Shown: positions 17,403 to 27,160, counted from the stretch's first letter. The stretch: 64,000 nt of DNA from Denitrovibrio sp. (GCA_002869145.1 PKTM01000015.1:161794-225793), one strand, 5' to 3'. Notes: a model not told the origin generated them from the letters alone. Numbers and translations: made by a program.

Positions 17403-18836
17403 ATGGCAAAGACCATCTCTATTGAACCGCTCACCCGGATCGAAGGTCATATGAAAGTTGAGACCCATGTCGAAGGTGAAAGGGTCGCTGATGCAAAAAT
17501 CAGCGGTCAGATGTACAGAGGATTTGAAAAGTTTCTCGAAGGCCGACACCCAGTAGATGCAGCTAGAATAGCCCAGCGCGTATGCGGTGTCTGTCACGAA
17601 GTTCACGGTGTCGCCTCAATACTGGCACTGGAGGAACTATACAAAAACCCTTCACCTAAAAACGGCCAAATATTAAGAGATCTTATCCTTGGTCTTCATT
17701 TGGTGACCGACCATTTCCTGCATTTCTATACTTTATGTGTACCTGACTTCGTGGATTTTACAAAGATACTGGAATACAACGGGAACGACACAAATATCAA
17801 CACACTTAAAAGCTGGGTTATTAAAACAAAACCTCAGTTTGTGCTGAAACGAAATGCCGGAAACTACATCAGTGACACAAACACCTGCCTTACAATGATT
17901 AACAATTATTTTCAGGCGCTAAAAGTTCGTTCGAAGGGGGCTTCCGGTATAGCTCTTCTTGGAGCAAAAGCACCGTTCACACACGCAGTTCTCCCGGGCG
18001 GTGTAACCACAGATATCTCCCCTGACAGACTGATGCAGTATTTTAATGTACTGGAAGAGGTAAAAAACTTCGCTATGAACCACTACATTCCGGATGTAAT
18101 GGAGCTGGCCTCCAGATATCCAGAATATTTCGACATAGGAGTCAGTTACAACAGTTTTTATGCCAATGAAACCTTTAAAGTGCTCGGTGAACCGGTTTTT
18201 AAAGGGGGCGTTATACTAAACGGCAGCGAACAGTCATTCTCTTTTGGCAATGTAAAAGAATTCTATGACAACTCTTTTTATGATTCCAAAGGGGAGCCGG
18301 CTCCTAAAAAGAGCGGCGCATACAGCTGGACAAAATCTCCGAGATATTCAGGAGAGCCAGTGGAGGTTGGACCGCTTGCCAGAATGATAGTAAACAAAGA
18401 CGAGTATTTTTATAAAACCATGAAGAAGCTGGGCGGAAAAGTCCAGTCCTCGACAATGGGCAGACATGTAGCGAGAGCTGTGGAGTCCCGAAACATCATC
18501 GAACACCTTTACCTTTTGCTTGATGCATACAAATTCGGCGAACCTAATATCAAGCAGGTAGACTTCGATAAGAAAGTTTCAGGTGTAGGAACCGGATTTT
18601 CCATCGCCGCAAGGGGTGCACTTATCCACCAGATAGAGGCGGATAAAGGGAAAATAGTCAGGTACAACATGATAGTTCCGAGTACGTGGAACTTCGGTCC
18701 GATGGCAGACGGGAAAATAGGCGTGGCAGAAAAGGCGCTTATAGACACACCTGTGAAATTCAGCAGCAACAACTCCATTGAAGTGGGCAGAGTCATCAGA
18801 AGTTATGACCCGTGTACTGCCTGCTCTATCCACTAG
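17403..18836 (+). CDS. NiFe hydrogenase large subunit without C-terminal extension
   Basis: A 477-residue catalytic subunit of an uptake-type NiFe hydrogenase. The N-terminal pair Cys61/Cys64 lies in RVCGVCHEVHG and the C-terminal pair Cys471/Cys474 in DPCTACSIH; the proton-path Glu is in EPLTRIEGHM. The protein ends exactly at His477, the residue after which maturation proteases normally cut. There is thus no tail to remove, as in some H2-sensing hydrogenases and CooH. It is short for the family. GGAG precedes the ATG. Large comes before small, the reverse of the common order, and the chemoreceptor gene is third. Confidence 0.93.
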   Translation: MAKTISIEPLTRIEGHMKVETHVEGERVADAKISGQMYRGFEKFLEGRHPVDAARIAQRVCGVCHEVHGVASILALEELYKNPSPKNGQILRDLILGLHLVTDHFLHFYTLCVPDFVDFTKILEYNGNDTNINTLKSWVIKTKPQFVLKRNAGNYISDTNTCLTMINNYFQALKVRSKGASGIALLGAKAPFTHAVLPGGVTTDISPDRLMQYFNVLEEVKNFAMNHYIPDVMELASRYPEYFDIGVSYNSFYANETFKVLGEPVFKGGVILNGSEQSFSFGNVKEFYDNSFYDSKGEPAPKKSGAYSWTKSPRYSGEPVEVGPLARMIVNKDEYFYKTMKKLGGKVQSSTMGRHVARAVESRNIIEHLYLLLDAYKFGEPNIKQVDFDKKVSGVGTGFSIAARGALIHQIEADKGKIVRYNMIVPSTWNFGPMADGKIGVAEKALIDTPVKFSSNNSIEVGRVIRSYDPCTACSIH

Positions 18837-18845
18837 GAGGAAAAC

Positions 18846-19802
18846 ATGTCTATACAAATGAATAGAAGAGAATTTCTGAAAAGATGCAGGTATGTCTCCG
18901 TGCTGGTTTTCGGCAGCACGATATTTACTAACGAAATAGCAGAAGGGTTCACTAAGCTTTCAGAAGCTGAACGCCCTCAGGTAATTTTCATACAGTCACA
19001 GTGCTGCACCGGCTGCAGTATCTCCGCCACTTACGGCAACGAATCAGACTTCATAGACTTCGTAACAAACATAATCAGACTTCAGGTTCACCCGAATATC
19101 TCTTTTGCGCAAGGGGTTGACTATATGTCCCTTATAAATGAAGTAGCGGACAGCGGTCCGTTTTATCTGGTTTGTGAAGGCTCTATCCCTGCGGTGATGA
19201 AAGAGGCCTGCGTGTTTAACGAAGAGCCAATGTATGACTACATGCACAAACTGATGAACAAGGCAGCAGCTATAATATCATCAGGCACCTGCGCATGCTA
19301 CGGCGGCATACCAGCCTCTAACCAAAATGTAACCGGGGCTATAGCAATAGACGAATACATGAAACGTACTGGCGTTAAAAAGCCTATGATAAAGATCCCC
19401 GGATGTCCTATCCAGCCAGACAGGCTGATGGGGACAGTGGCATATATAGTAGCTACAGGCAAACTGCCGGAGCTGGTAGACGGGAAACCGAAAAGATACT
19501 TCGGTGAACTTATCCATGATCAATGCGGAAGATATCAGGCTTTTAATCAGGGGCACTACACAAAAGACTATGCAAAAGACAAGCTTAAATGCCTTTTGAA
19601 AAACGGATGCAGAGGACCAGTGGTGCACTCCGACTGCCCTACAAGAAGATGGAACGGTAAGGTAAACGTCTGCATAGAGAGTAACACACCCTGTATAGGC
19701 TGCATTCACGACGATTTTCCGTTCAATTCACCGCTTTATCTTTCTGAAGCCTCATTTGATGACATCTCATGGTCTGAAATGAAGAAGAAGATGGAGAAGT
19801 AG
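18846..19802 (+). CDS. NiFe hydrogenase small subunit with Tat signal
   Basis: 318 residues. A twin-arginine signal ([10 protein letters not shown], residues 5-14) exports the folded heterodimer. Proximal [4Fe-4S] ligands are in CTGC (Cys54, Cys57), GTC (Cys149) and GCPIQPDRL; distal ligands start at IHDQC; the medial cluster is in DCPTRRW and PCIGC. Cys53 replaces the Glu usually found before CTGC, and Cys151 is an added cysteine close to Cys149. There is no C-terminal membrane anchor. GGAGG lies just after the large-subunit stop codon, in the same frame. The electron acceptor is not encoded here as a cytochrome b, which points to the adjacent heme chemoreceptor or a soluble cytochrome. Confidence 0.93.
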   Translation: MSIQMNRREFLKRCRYVSVLVFGSTIFTNEIAEGFTKLSEAERPQVIFIQSQCCTGCSISATYGNESDFIDFVTNIIRLQVHPNISFAQGVDYMSLINEVADSGPFYLVCEGSIPAVMKEACVFNEEPMYDYMHKLMNKAAAIISSGTCACYGGIPASNQNVTGAIAIDEYMKRTGVKKPMIKIPGCPIQPDRLMGTVAYIVATGKLPELVDGKPKRYFGELIHDQCGRYQAFNQGHYTKDYAKDKLKCLLKNGCRGPVVHSDCPTRRWNGKVNVCIESNTPCIGCIHDDFPFNSPLYLSEASFDDISWSEMKKKMEK

Positions 19803-19804
19803 CC

Positions 19805-21379
19805 ATGAAAAATTCTATAAAAGCACGGGTGGCAATGTATACCATCATCCCAATGTTGCTCATAGCAGTTGTATTCATAGCTCTGGACACAAAAAAGAAC
19901 AGACTTGTGGAAGATTCTATGAATGAATATATGTACTACCTTAAAGACATGATATTCATGTCCACGTTCGATTCCCTTAAAAAGGGAAACATGAGAGTAT
20001 TTGAGGAACATCTGGAAGAGATAGGTCATTACGATCAAGTGAATGAATTCTCACTTCTCGACCCTGACGGGACAGTCCATTACTCTTCGGAAAAGGAACT
20101 CTTAAAAAGTAAGGTCGATCTGTCGGATGTAAGCGAAACTGATCAAACTATCATGACAAATGACAATGAGACTATATTCTTTTATCCGGTACAAACCACA
20201 CAGTACTGCCTGAGATGCCACAGAGACTGGACCGAAGGCAAGATTAACTCATTTTATAAAGTTAATCTGGACAGTTCTTCTATAAGCACTATCAAATCTA
20301 TGTCATTATTTAACAATATACTTTTGGGTGTTGCTGCGATTATTGCTGTGTGCATAGTTATAGTTGTTATACAAAGACAGATATTTGCAAGACTGCAGCG
20401 AGCGAATGATGTTCTTGACGACCTCTGTTCAGGAGAAGGTGACCTGACAATAACCATACCTGTAAGAAGTATGGACGAGATAGGTACTCTAAGGCATAAG
20501 ATAAACGTATTCATCGAGCATCTCAGAGAGATGATGGAACAGCTTAAAGGCAGTATCGAAGAGGTAGATGGAGAGATAGGCAATATCCAGAGCTCCATTA
20601 CAACCATTAACGAATCTGTGCAGGAAAATGTTTCGCACATCATGTCCATATCCTCATCTTCTGAGCAGGTTTCCACCACTCTGGGCGAGAACACCAGAAA
20701 CCTTATGCAGCTTAATGAAAATGTTACCAGTAAAAAAGAGAAGATATCAGAGTCGCTTAAGAGTGTATCTGAAATAACTTCAACCATTGCATCCATGTCC
20801 GCTACTGTTGACAAGCTGAGTATGACTGCCGGAGACCTAGAGAAGAAGTCTAATGATATTACAAATATCACAAGCCTTATCACTGATGTTGCTGACCAGA
20901 CAAACCTTTTGGCTCTTAATGCTGCCATTGAGGCTGCAAGAGCCGGCGAAGCTGGAAGAGGCTTTGCTGTGGTCGCAGACGAGATACGTAAGCTGGCTGA
21001 AAGAACTGCTGGCGCCACAAGTGAGATTAAGTCTATAGTCGGGGAAAACTCTAAAACCATAGGCGAGTTTGTTGCTGAGATAGAAAACAACAAAGAACAG
21101 GCGAAACAGATGAATCAGAGTGTTGCTGACCTTGAGGAATTTACCCATGAAGTAGATACCACAATGACAGATATTTCAGATAATATTAACACTTTAAACA
21201 GTATGATATCTGAAAGCATCAGCGCGCTGGAACTCACTCTGAACAATATCGAGATGGTAAATAATAATATGTCCAGCACTGGGCAAGTGTCAGAAGACAT
21301 ATCAGAAACCACTAGAATGCTCGGTGAAAAAAGCCGCAGCATGAAAGAGATAGCTGATAAGTTTAAAACTAGAAAATAA
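19805..21379 (+). CDS. Methyl-accepting chemotaxis protein with periplasmic c-heme motif
   Basis: A 524-residue chemoreceptor. Membrane helix 1 spans about residues 9-27, the periplasmic sensor 28-166, membrane helix 2 ~168-190, then HAMP and the cytoplasmic signalling domain with the hairpin tip [19 protein letters not shown] and [18 protein letters not shown]. The sensor contains one CxxCH (Cys135, Cys138, His139), so it probably binds heme c covalently, as in periplasmic heme-PAS receptors of Geobacter and DcrA of Desulfovibrio. It starts 2 bp after the hydrogenase small-subunit stop codon with GGAG overlapping it, implying coupled translation and a shared function. Confidence 0.92.
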   Translation: MKNSIKARVAMYTIIPMLLIAVVFIALDTKKNRLVEDSMNEYMYYLKDMIFMSTFDSLKKGNMRVFEEHLEEIGHYDQVNEFSLLDPDGTVHYSSEKELLKSKVDLSDVSETDQTIMTNDNETIFFYPVQTTQYCLRCHRDWTEGKINSFYKVNLDSSSISTIKSMSLFNNILLGVAAIIAVCIVIVVIQRQIFARLQRANDVLDDLCSGEGDLTITIPVRSMDEIGTLRHKINVFIEHLREMMEQLKGSIEEVDGEIGNIQSSITTINESVQENVSHIMSISSSSEQVSTTLGENTRNLMQLNENVTSKKEKISESLKSVSEITSTIASMSATVDKLSMTAGDLEKKSNDITNITSLITDVADQTNLLALNAAIEAARAGEAGRGFAVVADEIRKLAERTAGATSEIKSIVGENSKTIGEFVAEIENNKEQAKQMNQSVADLEEFTHEVDTTMTDISDNINTLNSMISESISALELTLNNIEMVNNNMSSTGQVSEDISETTRMLGEKSRSMKEIADKFKTRK

Positions 21380-21390
21380 CAGAAATTTTG

Positions 21391-21416
21391 CCTCGGACAA
21401 TCTCTGTCCGGGGCTT
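21391..21416 (+). terminator. Terminator-like hairpin after the chemoreceptor gene
   Basis: CCTCGGACA pairs with TGTCCGGGG (one G-T pair), followed by only CTTT. A probable but weak intrinsic terminator of the hydrogenase operon. Confidence 0.55.
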
Positions 21417-21489
21417 TGCTCCAAGTTTGTTTTGCAATCCTTATGAATATAATATATCTTTCATATCAATAATACTCGGAGTTTGACCA

Positions 21490-22497
21490 ATGAAAGTTTC
21501 TGTAATAGGAGCCACCGGATACACCGGTTATGAATTAGTAAAATTACTTACAAGACACCCGGAATTTGAGATCGCCTGTCTGGTTAGCGAAACCTATGAG
21601 GGGAAACTCTTCAGTGATGTCTATCCACAACTTCGAAACATCTGTGATTTAACAATAATGGGCAGAGACTACGAAGAAGTATCTGCAAGATCTAATATTG
21701 TATTTCTCTGTTTGCCCCACGCTGCTGCACAGGATGCTGCCGCTTTTTTTCACGGCATGGGTCTTCTTGTAGTTGATTTCAGTGCTGATTTCAGGATTAA
21801 AGATGCGGCTCTTTATGAGGCGACATATGGTGTACCGCAGAAATATCCTGTTCTTCTTTATGAAGCGGTTTACGGTCTGCCGGAAATTTTCACCAGCCAA
21901 ATACAGCATTCGAAATTTGTAGCTAACCCTGGATGCTATGCTACGTCAGTTATAACACCGCTTTTCCCCCTTATTAAAGAGGGTATGGTAGAGCATGAGG
22001 GTATCATAGCTGATAGTAAATCCGGAGTTTCAGGTGCTGGAAGAAAAAGCGATCTGGCATTCTCATACTGCGAGTGCAACGAAGACTTTAGGCCTTACAG
22101 TATCTTTACCCACAGGCACACGCCAGAGATAAACCATATCCTTAAAAACACAGGTGCAAATACAGACATACTTTTCACACAGCACTTGCTTCCTATGAAC
22201 AGAGGGATAGAATCAACAATATATGTAAAAACAAAAAGCGACTTGGACACCATTGCAGGCTGCCTGCGACTTTTCTATAAAGACCGACGATTTGTCCGCA
22301 TTTATGATAACGGACACATACCTTCCACGAACGATGTGGCAAACACGAACTTTATTGACATCAGCTTGTTTGTCAAAGATGAAAGGCTGATAATCGTGTC
22401 GTGTCTGGACAACCTTATAAAAGGTGCCAGCGGTATGGCAATTCAAAACCTGAACCTGATGTGCGGTTTTGATGAAACACTCGGCCTTCTGGGATAA
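21490..22497 (+). CDS. argC: N-acetyl-gamma-glutamyl-phosphate reductase
   Basis: A 335-residue NADPH-dependent dehydrogenase, third step of arginine synthesis. The nucleotide-binding start is VIGATGYTGYELVKLL, the active-site cysteine is in VANPGCYATSVI near residue 149, and the catalytic His region is HRHTPEI. GGAG precedes the ATG. argJ follows about 115 bp downstream in the same direction; argB is about 13 kb away on the other strand. Confidence 0.96.
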   Translation: MKVSVIGATGYTGYELVKLLTRHPEFEIACLVSETYEGKLFSDVYPQLRNICDLTIMGRDYEEVSARSNIVFLCLPHAAAQDAAAFFHGMGLLVVDFSADFRIKDAALYEATYGVPQKYPVLLYEAVYGLPEIFTSQIQHSKFVANPGCYATSVITPLFPLIKEGMVEHEGIIADSKSGVSGAGRKSDLAFSYCECNEDFRPYSIFTHRHTPEINHILKNTGANTDILFTQHLLPMNRGIESTIYVKTKSDLDTIAGCLRLFYKDRRFVRIYDNGHIPSTNDVANTNFIDISLFVKDERLIIVSCLDNLIKGASGMAIQNLNLMCGFDETLGLLG

Positions 22498-22611
22498 ACC
22501 CCTAGAGGGGTAACACTACATTACGGATACTTACCAGCTGCCGTGTTTTGCAGCTCATTCTTTTCGCCTGAAAAGTGTTACAATTTAACATACAGATATT
22601 GGAGAAATATA

Positions 22612-23811
22612 ATGCAGAAGATAAATAATGCAGGGGTGTGCACACCTCTGGGATACTCTGCCAGCTCAGCAGCAGCAGATATAAAAGGAAACCAGAAAGG
22701 AAACCACGACCTGACACTTCTTTATTCTGAAGTGCCATTCCAGGTGGCTGGTGTTTTTACCAAAAACTCTATAAAAGCAGCTCCTCTCAAACACGCAATA
22801 AAATCTCTTGAGAACAACAAAGAATATAGCGCTATTGTTGTAAACAGCGGTAACGCAAACGCAAGCACTGGTCTGCATGGACTTGAGGCTGTGGATACAA
22901 TAGTAAAAGCCTTTGAAGATGGTTTAAGTACTGGCGAAGGTTCTGTCCTTATGTCCTCCACAGGTACAATAGGCGTAAAAATGCCTGTTGATAAAGTGGT
23001 TGGAAAAGTTGATCAGCTCATTGACGAGCTTGATGACTGCAATTCTGACAAATTTGCAAAAGCTATAATGACCACTGACACTGTAACCAAAGAATTTGGT
23101 GTTCTGGTGGAAACAGATAATGGCGCATATGTTGTAGCCGGCGCCACAAAAGGAGCCGGGATGATAGCACCGCACATGGCAACCATGCTCTGCTATATAA
23201 CTACAGATGCTCTGATAAGCGCAGAAAACCTGCAAACTGTGCTTCAAAATGCTGTCCAGCCCTCATTTAACAGTATCACCGTTGACAACGACATGAGCAC
23301 AAACGACACTGTATTTCTTTTGGCAAACGGTATGAGCGGCATAATTCCCGAAATGGAGCAGTTTCAGGAAGCTGTTAACTACGTCTCTCTGGAACTAGCC
23401 AAAATGATAGTTAAAGACGGAGAGGGAGCCACAAAGCTGGTGACCATAAATGTCAAAAATGCCGCTGAGAAAGAGGATGCAAAAAAATGTGCTTTTGCCA
23501 TAGCTAATTCTCCGTTGGTTAAGACCATGTTCTATGGCGAAGACCCAAACTGGGGAAGACTCATAGCAACAGTTGGTGCAAGCGGTGTAAAATGTGTGGA
23601 AGAAAAGATTGATATGTTCTTTGACGATCTGGCATATGTGAAAAACGGGATAATCATTGACGAGGCACTAGAGGCAAAGGCCGCAGAAATAATGAAAAAA
23701 CCAGAGATCAGTATAACTATTGACCTGAACATGGGTACTTCTGAAAAAACTGTCTACACATGTGATTTCAGTAAGGAATATGTAAGTATCAACGCTGATT
23801 ACAGAACATAA
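22612..23811 (+). CDS. argJ: Glutamate N-acetyltransferase / amino-acid acetyltransferase ArgJ
   Basis: A 399-residue self-cleaving bifunctional enzyme that recycles the acetyl group between ornithine and glutamate. The autoproteolysis site lies in KGAGMIAPHMATML, where Thr is the nucleophile of the beta chain; SSTGTIGVKMP and FYGEDPNWGR are other family blocks. The frame extends 23 codons upstream, but ATG at 22612 has GGAG seven bases before it and gives the normal N-terminus. It pairs with argC. A terminator shared with the convergent flagellin gene lies about 105 bp downstream. Confidence 0.95.
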   Translation: MQKINNAGVCTPLGYSASSAAADIKGNQKGNHDLTLLYSEVPFQVAGVFTKNSIKAAPLKHAIKSLENNKEYSAIVVNSGNANASTGLHGLEAVDTIVKAFEDGLSTGEGSVLMSSTGTIGVKMPVDKVVGKVDQLIDELDDCNSDKFAKAIMTTDTVTKEFGVLVETDNGAYVVAGATKGAGMIAPHMATMLCYITTDALISAENLQTVLQNAVQPSFNSITVDNDMSTNDTVFLLANGMSGIIPEMEQFQEAVNYVSLELAKMIVKDGEGATKLVTINVKNAAEKEDAKKCAFAIANSPLVKTMFYGEDPNWGRLIATVGASGVKCVEEKIDMFFDDLAYVKNGIIIDEALEAKAAEIMKKPEISITIDLNMGTSEKTVYTCDFSKEYVSINADYRT

Positions 23812-23914
23812 TGAAAGAACTGTAAAACTTTTCAATCACTCGCCTGGCAATTCATTACAGCCTAAATAGATGCCTATGCATCTTAATTAATTACGAATAA
23901 TCATGCCTATGAAA

Positions 23915-23947
23915 CAAAAAAAGGGGAGCCAGAAGGCTCCCCTTTAT
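23915..23947. terminator. Bidirectional terminator between argJ and flagellin 1
   Basis: Stem AAAGGGGAGCC/GGCTCCCCTTT with A- and T-runs on both sides, so it can end both convergent transcripts. Confidence 0.85.
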
Positions 23948-23964
23948 ATTTTTAGCTATTCGGA

Positions 23965-26373
23965 TTACCCGAGAAGCTGAAGTGCAAGTTGTGGCAGTGA
24001 GTTTGCCTGTGAAAGCATCGCTGTACCAGCCTGATTGAGAATCTGGTTCCTTGTGAACTCTGTCATTTCTGAAGCAAAGTCAAGGTCGCGGATTCTGGAC
24101 TAAGATGCTGTCAGGTTCTCTCTGGCAGTATCAAGGCCTACTATTGTGTACTCTAATCTGTTGATCTGAGCACCGATAGTTGCTCTAACACTGGAGATTT
24201 TCTCTAGTGCGTCATCTATCTGAGTGATAGAGTCCTGAGCAAGCTGCTGATCAACCATGAGTATATCATCTATTCCAAGTGACTTTGTGTCAACCTGTGG
24301 AATAGCTGTAAGTATGGTCTGACCTTCGTTAGCACCGATCTGCATTTCCATAGCATTGTCAACAACGTGAAGCTTAACTTCTTCGTTACTGGCAGCTGCG
24401 TTGAATGTAATCTCTTTGGTTGTGTCGTTCCAAGAGATTGCAAGACCTGCATCACTAGCTATATCAACGTCTACTCCGCCTATCACGTCTCTGAGTACAT
24501 AGTCGTTAACTTCGTCTTTACCTACTGTCTCGCCAGTGTGAGCATATGTTACAGTTACTGTAACTTCACTGTTAACGCCCTCTTGGATAGTAGCGAGTGA
24601 AAGACCGTCTATGAGTGCCTGATCACCGATGAATGACAGCTGGCTGTCTTCACCAAGCATTGCAGTCTGGATAACAAATGTACCCTGAAGAGCTTCGTTA
24701 CTGTTGCTGGTTTCGGTAGAAACATAGTTAACAAGGTTGTTGTTAACGTTGGATACTGTGTCGCTTGAAGCGCTGTCTGCACCCATTCCAAGACCGTCAA
24801 CCAATGCATTCTGAAGCTTTGTTTCGAAGTCTGCAAGTGTGTCATTTCCTTCAAGATATATAGTAGCGGATTTTCCGTTACCAAATACTGTCAGCTCCTG
24901 AGTATGATCGAATATGTTACGACCGTCATCAGTTGTAAATCTGCTAACATCTTTCAACTGAGTTGAAGTTGTAGCCGCTTGTCCGCCGCCGCGTACTTCG
25001 ACCTGAAACTTACTGTCGAGTGTTGTAGCACCAGAACCAGTTGCTGACTCTTTGAAGTTAAGTGTCATCTCACCAACGTTAAGGTTACCAGTAGTGCTAT
25101 CAAGTGTAGCATGGAAAACAGTTACGTTGTTGAAGTCAACCTGTGAGTCGCCGTTATCTTTGGCAGTAAGCGAATTCGCTGTTGCGTATTTGATAGTAGG
25201 GCCTGCCTGGCCTGTAGGTCCACCAGAAATCTGGATAGAACCGCCACCAGAAGCAGCTGCAGCGACTGTCTGCTCATTTGTAAGTGTTATGAGAGCTTTG
25301 TCACCAGTCTGAATTTGGCCTGCATCACCAAGGCTTGCAGTAAAGCTTACGTTAATAGCGTTTCCAGCAGCATTAGTAAATCCAGTTGTGTCGATAGTTA
25401 CAACACCGCTAGCACCCATTGTGGCGCCGCCAGTAATTGCAAACCAGTCTTCAGCTACACCAGTTGTAGCATCAACGAATCTTACTTTAACTCCGCTTGT
25501 TGAACCAACAGTAGCGTCATTTGCTACGTTTCCAGTAAAGGAAACTTCCATATAGCCGCCCTGCATTGAGCCGCTTATAGTTGTTGTTCCAGCAGCACTG
25601 CTAAGGTCAGCTACGAATGATGAACCTTCCTGCTGATATGTACCTGCAATAGTTCCCAGGTCTTGAGCAACAACACTGTCGCCAATCTTAACATCATAAT
25701 AACCAGTGCCTACAGTAGGTGCCATACCTTTTACATCTGTAACCATAGTAACGTTAGAAGAGTTAGCTTCGTTGGTTGTGTTGATCTCTGCGCCTATAGC
25801 ATTTTCGTTAAGCGACATAACATCAGATTTGTAAACATAGTTTTTGCCAGGATCAACTTCGATCTCAAGGTTATAGTTACCTTCGGCAACTTTACCTGTG
25901 ATAGTTGCATCAATCACATCAGACTTATCTGTAGACCATAAAGCTGTAGAATCACCGTTAAGAAGTTTCTTAGTGTTGAACTCTGTGGAAGCTGCAACTC
26001 TGTTGATCTCTTCTTTAAGCTGGTCTACTTCTTTCTGGATCTCTGCACGGTCGTTTGTTGTGTAAACACCGTTACCTGCCTGAACAGCAAGTTCTCTCAT
26101 CCTCTGTGCCATATCTGTAATTACAGAAAGACCGCCTTCAGCAGTCTGAAGCAGTGATATACCGTCCTGGGCGTTCATGGAAGCTCTTTGCAGGCCGGAT
26201 ATCTGGCCGCGTAATTTTTCAGATATCGCAAGACCGGATGCGTCGTCCGCTGCTGAGTTGATTCTGAGACCAGATGAAAGTTTTTCAAGGTTTTTCGAAA
26301 TAGCCGTATTTGTTTGGCTAAGGAATCTCTGCGATGTAAGCGCAGGGACATTGTTATAAATTACCATTGACAT
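23965..26373 (-). pseudogene. Flagellin 1, interrupted by an in-frame TAG near the C-terminus
   Basis: Flagellin of about 802 codons. Conserved N-terminal D0/D1 (ALTSQRFLSQTNTAISKNLE...) and C-terminal D1/D0 ([17 protein letters not shown]...) flank a ~500-residue variable Thr/Ser/Gly-rich region. TAG at 24100-24102 truncates the product at 757 residues, removing the last 44-45 residues of the D0 domain needed for filament assembly. The paralogue at 27161 has GAG (Glu) at this codon (ASESRIRD), so one base change explains the loss. The remaining frame is intact to TAA at 23965. Start: second of two ATG codons, six bases after GGAGG. It has its own sigma-28 promoter and CsrA-type leader. Confidence 0.85.
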
Positions 26374-26399
26374 CATTTACCTCCGTGTAAATCGTGCTA

Positions 26400-26415
26400 C
26401 CGGCATCCGTGCCGG
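26400..26415 (-). promoter_or_regulatory. CsrA-type hairpin in the flagellin 1 leader
   Basis: Minus-strand CCGGC-ACGGAT-GCCGG: a 5-bp GC stem presenting an AnGGA loop, the textbook CsrA site, about 26 nt before the start. A second AnGGA (ACGGAGG) forms the ribosome binding site. This spacing matches flagellin mRNAs repressed by CsrA in other bacteria. Confidence 0.6.
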
Positions 26416-26531
26416 TTAGTAGTTTTAAAATGGTTTTACAAAGTTGTTGTTTCAGGGTTTTGAACCCTCAATTCTTTTTAAACAAGTATTAAAAACACTC
26501 TCGCTAAATGCACCTCCACAGAACTGAAGAC

Positions 26532-26585
26532 AAAAAAAAGACCGATGCTCTTATCAAGAGTCATCGGTCCGAGTGTTTCAGTACC
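26532..26585 (-). ncRNA. Flagellin 1 leader element: conserved motif plus terminator-like hairpin
   Basis: On the minus strand GGTACTGAAACACTC (26571-26585) is followed by the hairpin ACCGATG/CATCGGT, extended by CTCTT/AAGAG (26541-26568), and eight T. It lies between the sigma-28 promoter and the flagellin start, so it is inside the leader, not at the end of the upstream flaG unit, which has its own terminator. The same motif and hairpin recur in the flagellin 2 leader. Confidence 0.55.
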
Positions 26586-26613
26586 TGATTTTCATATTCT
26601 TTTGTCACACAGG

Positions 26614-26640
26614 AAATCGTAATAATTAAGTAAAACTTTA
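26614..26640 (-). promoter_or_regulatory. Sigma-28 (FliA) promoter of flagellin 1
   Basis: TAAAGTTT, 11 bases, TACGATTT on the minus strand, against the consensus TAAAGTTT-N11-GCCGATAA. The -35 is perfect and CGAT in the -10 is kept. It predicts a leader of roughly 230 nt. Confidence 0.75.
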
Positions 26641-26701
26641 GAAGAAAAAACAGGTATGCTCCGACTTTTTATTGCCGGCATTGGTAGATATAAGGAAATA
26701 G

Positions 26702-26726
26702 AAAAAGCCGGAGCCGAAACTCCGGC
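26702..26726 (-). terminator. Intrinsic terminator after flaG
   Basis: Stem GCCGGAG/CTCCGGC around a TTTCGG-type loop with five T after it on the minus strand, 13 bp past the flaG stop codon. Confidence 0.8.
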
Positions 26727-26738
26727 ATTATTAATCAT

Positions 26739-27098
26739 TTATGATGTGCTGTCGTACAACAGTCCCACCATCTCCTTAATGTTCTTTGACAGTCGCAGAG
26801 TCTCCTCTGAAGGAATTTGCCTGATAACTTTCTTCTCTTCAGGGTCCATGATCTTAACAATCAACTCTTTAGAATTCTCTTCAATGGAAAATTCTCTTTT
26901 CACATTCATCGAATCCAGAGCTGCTTTAAGATCTGAAACCGCTTGTGTGACCTCTTCTTTTTTAGGAGTCTTGGAAGAGGGCTGCTCTTCTGTCTTAATG
27001 TCTTTTTCCGCTATTTTATCAACACTGCGGACTTTTTCGGAAGGTGCCACAGTGCTTTTACCATCTATAATAGAGGTTATGTTACTTATATCGTACAT
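26739..27098 (-). CDS. flaG: FlaG family flagellar protein
   Basis: 119 residues. The C-terminal half (about 55-119) matches the FlaG family: LKAALDSMNVKREFSIEENS, then VKIMDPEEKKVIRQIPSEE and a closing helix. The N-terminal half is a charged linker. FlaG proteins affect filament length and are usually encoded next to flagellin genes, as here, between two. AAGGA lies before the ATG. It is about 60 bp downstream of flagellin 2 on the same strand and may be partly co-transcribed with it. Confidence 0.88.
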   Translation of the reverse strand: MYDISNITSIIDGKSTVAPSEKVRSVDKIAEKDIKTEEQPSSKTPKKEEVTQAVSDLKAALDSMNVKREFSIEENSKELIVKIMDPEEKKVIRQIPSEETLRLSKNIKEMVGLLYDSTS

Positions 27099-27121
27099 AT
27101 TACACCGTCCTTCTTTTATGA

Positions 27122-27139
27122 GGGAGCATTAATGCTCCC
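27122..27139 (-). terminator. Weak terminator-like palindrome after flagellin 2
   Basis: Perfect palindrome GGGAGCATTAATGCTCCC without a proper T-run. It may partly end the flagellin 2 transcript while letting some reach flaG. Confidence 0.45.
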
Positions 27140-27160
27140 CCAATTGTTTAATGTGGCAAG

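Noticed and set aside
18834..18845. TAG between hydrogenase large and small subunits as a seventh premature stop
   Set aside because: The two frames are in register, but a strong GGAGG and the Tat signal that must be N-terminal both show that this is a true stop followed by a new start.
20254..21093. Long minus-strand open frame (279 codons) opposite the chemoreceptor
   Set aside because: Ser/Leu/Ile-rich antisense of the repetitive coiled-coil signalling domain, without start signals; typical of a shadow frame.
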